The position numbers and the translations under genes are program-made. A stretch of DNA of 37,128 nucleotides from Porticoccaceae bacterium (GTDB taxonomy: Bacteria > Pseudomonadota > Gammaproteobacteria > Pseudomonadales > Porticoccaceae): NCBI GenBank assembly GCA_029250825.1, contig JAQXEN010000029.1:1-37128 (forward strand), in the 5' to 3' direction. How positions within the stretch are numbered: position 1 is the first letter of the stretch; every line of letters begins with the position of its first letter. Below the pieces are notes generated by a model. The model saw nothing but the letters and a program-made list of their open reading frames with translations. It had not been told where the DNA came from and ran no database searches. Of the stretch, positions 34,141 through 37,128 are shown piece after piece.

Positions 34141-36015
34141 ATGAGAAGAGCAAACTCCATGAATCCGTCCCCCTTAAATCGCCGTCAAATTCTTAAAGGC
34201 ATGAGTGCCAGTCTTGGTCTCCTCGCTCTACGTGGCTTTGAAGTGCAGGCTGCAGCTCCAGCCCATTTTACCCACGGCGTCGCCAGTGGCGACCCTTTAG
34301 CGGATCGCGTGATTCTGTGGACACGCTTGATTCCCGGCAGCGGTGAGCACAGCAGTATCAGTTGTCAGTGGCAGGTGGCCAAAGATCGCGATTTTAAACA
34401 GATTGTGAGTACAGGTATGGCTTCGACTGATGCTGAGCGAGACTACACGATCAAGATCGATGCCGCTGGACTGAGTCCGAATAGCGCCTATTTTTACCGT
34501 TTTTTGATGGACAATCAGCTGGCTAGCCCCACAGGAATGACCCGAACCTTGCCGGTTGGCGAGATACAGCAAATCCGTCTTGGCATCGCCTCCTGCTCCA
34601 ACTATCCCCAGGGCTACTTTAATGTTTATCGCCATATGGCTGAGACCGATATCGATCTGGTACTGCACCTAGGCGACTATATCTATGAATATGCCGAAGG
34701 GGTCTATTCCAATAAAGTAGCCACCGATAAACTCGGTCGCAAGGTGGAGCCGAGTAATGAAATTCTCAGTCTCGAAGACTATCGTATGCGCTATGGCCTT
34801 TACCGCACCGATGAAGATTTGCAGCTAGTGCACGCGCGCCATCCCTTTGTCTGTGTCTGGGATGATCACGAACTGGCCAATGACACCTGGAAAGAGGGTG
34901 CCGAAAACCACAGTGCGGATGAAGGGGACTTTCAGGCGCGGATGCGCAGTGCCCGTCAGGCCTATCACGAGTGGATGCCGATTCGCACCAATTCCAGTGG
35001 TGATCAGAGTGCTATCTTTCGCAGCTTTAAGCTGGGTGATCTGGCAGATTTAATTATGTTGGATACCCGTCTTCACGGTCGCGATCGGCCCTTAGATTAC
35101 GCCAAAGATCTGCCTATGCACTCGGCCTTATACCAACTCTCAGCTTCAGGGGAGGGCAGTTTGATCGATCAAGAAGACGTTGCTCAGGCCACCGCCAGCC
35201 TGCCAGCAGATCGGCTTAAGCGCCTCACCATACCCTTTGATTACACCTCGGGTACGCCCATTGCAGTAAATGACTATGCGACTATCAAAGATCTCACCAC
35301 CGAGACCTTGCCTGCAGGTTGGTATTACCTGCCCGACAGCCAGAGCTTTAAACAGCAGGCCCTTGTTGAATCTGACAGAACTATTCTCGGTGCTGACCAA
35401 GAGCAGTGGCTAGACAGCCAGTTGCAGACCAGCAAACAGCGCGGTGCTATCTGGCAGCTGCTGGGCCAACAGGTACTTATGGGAAAGCTACAGCTGCCCC
35501 TGTTGACCGATGAGCAGCTCAAGATCGATCAGGCGGAGCCTTATATTCGCGAAATAATGCAGATGATGCAGACTCTGGCGCCCAATCAACTGCCGTTCAA
35601 TCTCGATGCCTGGGATGGTTATGCCGCTTGTCGCGACCGTGTGTTCGCTAGTTTTGTCGAGCATGGCAACAACCCCGTAGTGTTGGCGGGAGACACCCAC
35701 AATGCCTGGTGTTTTAATCTCGCCGACAACCGAGGTCAGGCAGTGGGCGTTGAAGTAGGCACGCCCGGGGTTAGCAGTCCTGGGTTGGAAACCTATTTGC
35801 CCACAGACCCAGTTGAACTGGGCAGGGCGATGCAGGATGTCAGTGTCGAATTGTTTGCGGTGGACACTGCACGGCGCGGCTGGTCAGAGATGACTTTGAC
35901 CGCTGAGGCCATGACCAATCAGTGGCATTTTGTCAGCACAGTGTTGGATCGGGATTACAGAGTCGAGAGTTCCCCGATACAGTACTGCAAAGCCGGTAAT
36001 AAGCGCTTCTCATAA
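34141..36015 (+). CDS. PhoD-like alkaline phosphatase/phosphodiesterase, Tat-exported
   Basis: A 624-residue exported metallophosphatase. The Tat signal has the twin arginines Arg14-Arg15 in NRRQILKG, then a hydrophobic stretch to about residue 38 (VQAAAPAHF). The N-terminal PhoD domain carries FTHGVASGDPLADRVILWTR. The catalytic domain has LHLGDYIYEYAEG, WDDHELANDTW and LAGDTHNAWCF, which supply the Fe/Ca-binding Asp, Asn and His. It releases phosphate from mono- and diesters in the periplasm, usually under phosphate limitation, but no Pho box is obvious upstream. ATG at 34141 or 34159 (residue 7) is possible; the second has AAGAG before it. Length is slightly above typical PhoD. Confidence 0.9.
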   Translation: MRRANSMNPSPLNRRQILKGMSASLGLLALRGFEVQAAAPAHFTHGVASGDPLADRVILWTRLIPGSGEHSSISCQWQVAKDRDFKQIVSTGMASTDAERDYTIKIDAAGLSPNSAYFYRFLMDNQLASPTGMTRTLPVGEIQQIRLGIASCSNYPQGYFNVYRHMAETDIDLVLHLGDYIYEYAEGVYSNKVATDKLGRKVEPSNEILSLEDYRMRYGLYRTDEDLQLVHARHPFVCVWDDHELANDTWKEGAENHSADEGDFQARMRSARQAYHEWMPIRTNSSGDQSAIFRSFKLGDLADLIMLDTRLHGRDRPLDYAKDLPMHSALYQLSASGEGSLIDQEDVAQATASLPADRLKRLTIPFDYTSGTPIAVNDYATIKDLTTETLPAGWYYLPDSQSFKQQALVESDRTILGADQEQWLDSQLQTSKQRGAIWQLLGQQVLMGKLQLPLLTDEQLKIDQAEPYIREIMQMMQTLAPNQLPFNLDAWDGYAACRDRVFASFVEHGNNPVVLAGDTHNAWCFNLADNRGQAVGVEVGTPGVSSPGLETYLPTDPVELGRAMQDVSVELFAVDTARRGWSEMTLTAEAMTNQWHFVSTVLDRDYRVESSPIQYCKAGNKRFS

Positions 36016-36039
36016 GCTCCTTTTATCGACAAAAACGGC

Positions 36040-36045
36040 TACAAT
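36040..36045 (+). promoter_or_regulatory. candidate -10 box for uvrC
   Basis: TACAAT with its predicted start at the uvrC ATG (36052), 7 nt downstream. No good -35 is seen, and no Shine-Dalgarno lies between the phoD stop and the ATG. Confidence 0.35.
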
Positions 36046-36051
36046 CTCGGC

Positions 36052-37128
36052 ATGGCATTTGACCCCCCAACATTTCTCAAATCATTGACCCAGCGGCCGG
36101 GCATCTATCAGATGTTCAATGGCGAGGGGGAAATACTCTATGTGGGTAAAGCTAAAAACCTTAAGAACCGAGTTAGCAGCTATTTCCGCAAGACCGGCCT
36201 GAGTCCGAAAACTGCGGCTCTGGTCAAACGCATCGAACAGATTGATGTGACCGTCACTGAAACTGAAACCGAAGCACTGATACTCGAACACAATTTAATC
36301 AAGCAGCGGCGGCCGCCATTTAATATTTTGATGCGCGACGACAAAAGCTACCCCTATATTCTGCTGACCGACAAAGATAAGTGGCCGCGTCTGGCCTTTC
36401 ATCGCGGCGCAAAAAAAGCCAAGGGAACTTACTTTGGACCTTTTCCCAGTGTCTATGCTGTTCGGGAAACTATGAGTTTCCTGCAAAAGACCTTTAAGGT
36501 ACGTCAGTGTGAAGACAGTTTTTTTAGCAATCGCTCACGTCCCTGTCTGCAATATCAAATCAAACGCTGCACCGCCCCCTGTGTAGAGTTTGTTAGCCCT
36601 GAGGACTATGCCGCGGATGTCGATGTCACGCGACTCTATCTCGATGGTAAGGGCGAGAAAATCCTTAAACAGTTAGAGGGTGATATGGTCAAAGCCGCCG
36701 AGGCACTCGCCTTTGAGAAGGCCGCCGAGACTCGAGACCAGATTGCCGCACTGCGACAGATTCAAACACAGCAGGTAATAGAGAAGGGCAAAGGCACTAT
36801 CGACGTGGTAGCCGGCGCCATTAGCAATGGTCAGGCCTGTGTGCATATGCTCTATATTCGCCAGGGGCGAATTCTCGGCAGTCGCAGCTATTATCCAAAA
36901 GCACCGCTGGCGCAGAATGTCGGCGAACTCTTAGATGATTTTCTGCCGCTGTTGTATTTGGCGGGCGGCGGGCGCCCTGATCTGCCGAAAGAAATTTTAC
37001 TTAATGCTAAAATCGACAGTGCTGAGACACTTACTGAAGCCCTTGAACTTCAGGTTCAGCGCAAGCTTGAAATCCGTCACTCGGTGCGGGGTTTCCGTGC
37101 CAAGTGGATCGAGCTGGCAGAGCGCACC
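36052..37128 (+). CDS. uvrC: excinuclease ABC subunit C (5' part)
   Basis: The gene runs off the right edge; 359 codons are visible of about 610. UvrC makes the two incisions flanking bulky DNA lesions in nucleotide excision repair. The N-terminal GIY-YIG nuclease domain (RPGIYQMF at 13-20, ILYVGKAKNLKNRV) makes the 3' cut. Cysteines in the CTAPC segment (from RCTAPCVEF) match the Fe-S/Zn-binding region. The UVR motif, which binds UvrB, is at about 200-235 (AAEALAFEKAAETRDQI). The C-terminal RNase H-like and helix-hairpin-helix domains are beyond the window. The ATG is 36 nt after the phoD-like stop. Confidence 0.95.
   Translation, partial: MAFDPPTFLKSLTQRPGIYQMFNGEGEILYVGKAKNLKNRVSSYFRKTGLSPKTAALVKRIEQIDVTVTETETEALILEHNLIKQRRPPFNILMRDDKSYPYILLTDKDKWPRLAFHRGAKKAKGTYFGPFPSVYAVRETMSFLQKTFKVRQCEDSFFSNRSRPCLQYQIKRCTAPCVEFVSPEDYAADVDVTRLYLDGKGEKILKQLEGDMVKAAEALAFEKAAETRDQIAALRQIQTQQVIEKGKGTIDVVAGAISNGQACVHMLYIRQGRILGSRSYYPKAPLAQNVGELLDDFLPLLYLAGGGRPDLPKEILLNAKIDSAETLTEALELQVQRKLEIRHSVRGFRAKWIELAERT

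Overview
The window looks like the chromosome of a gammaproteobacterium near Pseudomonas/Cellvibrionales, possibly a marine member. This is inferred from gene order. The run tRNA-Leu, tig, clpP, clpX, lon, hupB, ppiD, mltD, methyltransferase, rnhA, dnaQ resembles Pseudomonas, as does mlaA, a PP2C regulator, a STAS protein, tal and dusA. Most of it is ordinary housekeeping sequence, with accessory islands at about 1-3.5 kb, 20.8-23 kb, 28.1-30 kb and 30.1-34.1 kb.

Region by region: (1) 1-2006 holds the 5' part of a 2,4-dienoyl-CoA reductase-like flavoenzyme, divergent from a TetR regulator; one palindrome carries the -35 boxes of both promoters. (2) 2392-3507 holds a secreted protein with a VPLPA-type PEP-CTERM tail and, facing it, a small acidic lipoprotein; they share a bidirectional terminator. 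(3) 3809-12677 is the protein quality-control block: tRNA-Leu(UAG), trigger factor, ClpP, ClpX, Lon, HU and PpiD. (4) 12884-20724 holds a three-LysM MltD, then a forward run of a methyltransferase, RNase HI, DNA polymerase III epsilon and HrpA. (5) 20843-22969 is a compact RiPP operon: a secreted precursor with ten EGKCG motifs, a DUF692 (MNIO) enzyme and a DUF2063 partner, matching the HvfABC/bufferin type of copper-binding peptide systems. (6) 23062-27962 holds MlaA, a PP2C phosphatase with a degenerate receiver domain, a STAS antagonist, and the opposing dusA-tal-terB operon. (7) 28332-29974 is a hipBA toxin-antitoxin module with two near-identical operators. (8) 30129-34078 is a probable amino-acid catabolic cluster: an alpha/beta hydrolase, an Lrp/AsnC regulator, a PrnB-like (DUF1864, IDO/TDO superfamily) protein and a short kynureninase-like PLP enzyme. 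The arrangement parallels kynR-kynBAU. (9) 34141-37128 holds a Tat-exported PhoD-like phosphatase and the 5' part of uvrC.

The two systems most worth pursuing are the EGKCG RiPP operon and the PrnB-like/kynureninase-like/Lrp cluster. Smaller signals are a decayed 13-bp tandem array filling the clpP-clpX gap, the shared-palindrome divergent promoter with a possibly leaderless tetR mRNA, two HipB operators 108 bp apart, and a 22-bp-period duplication covering the leader of the small lipoprotein gene. All calls come from reading the sequence and remembered family features; no database search was run.
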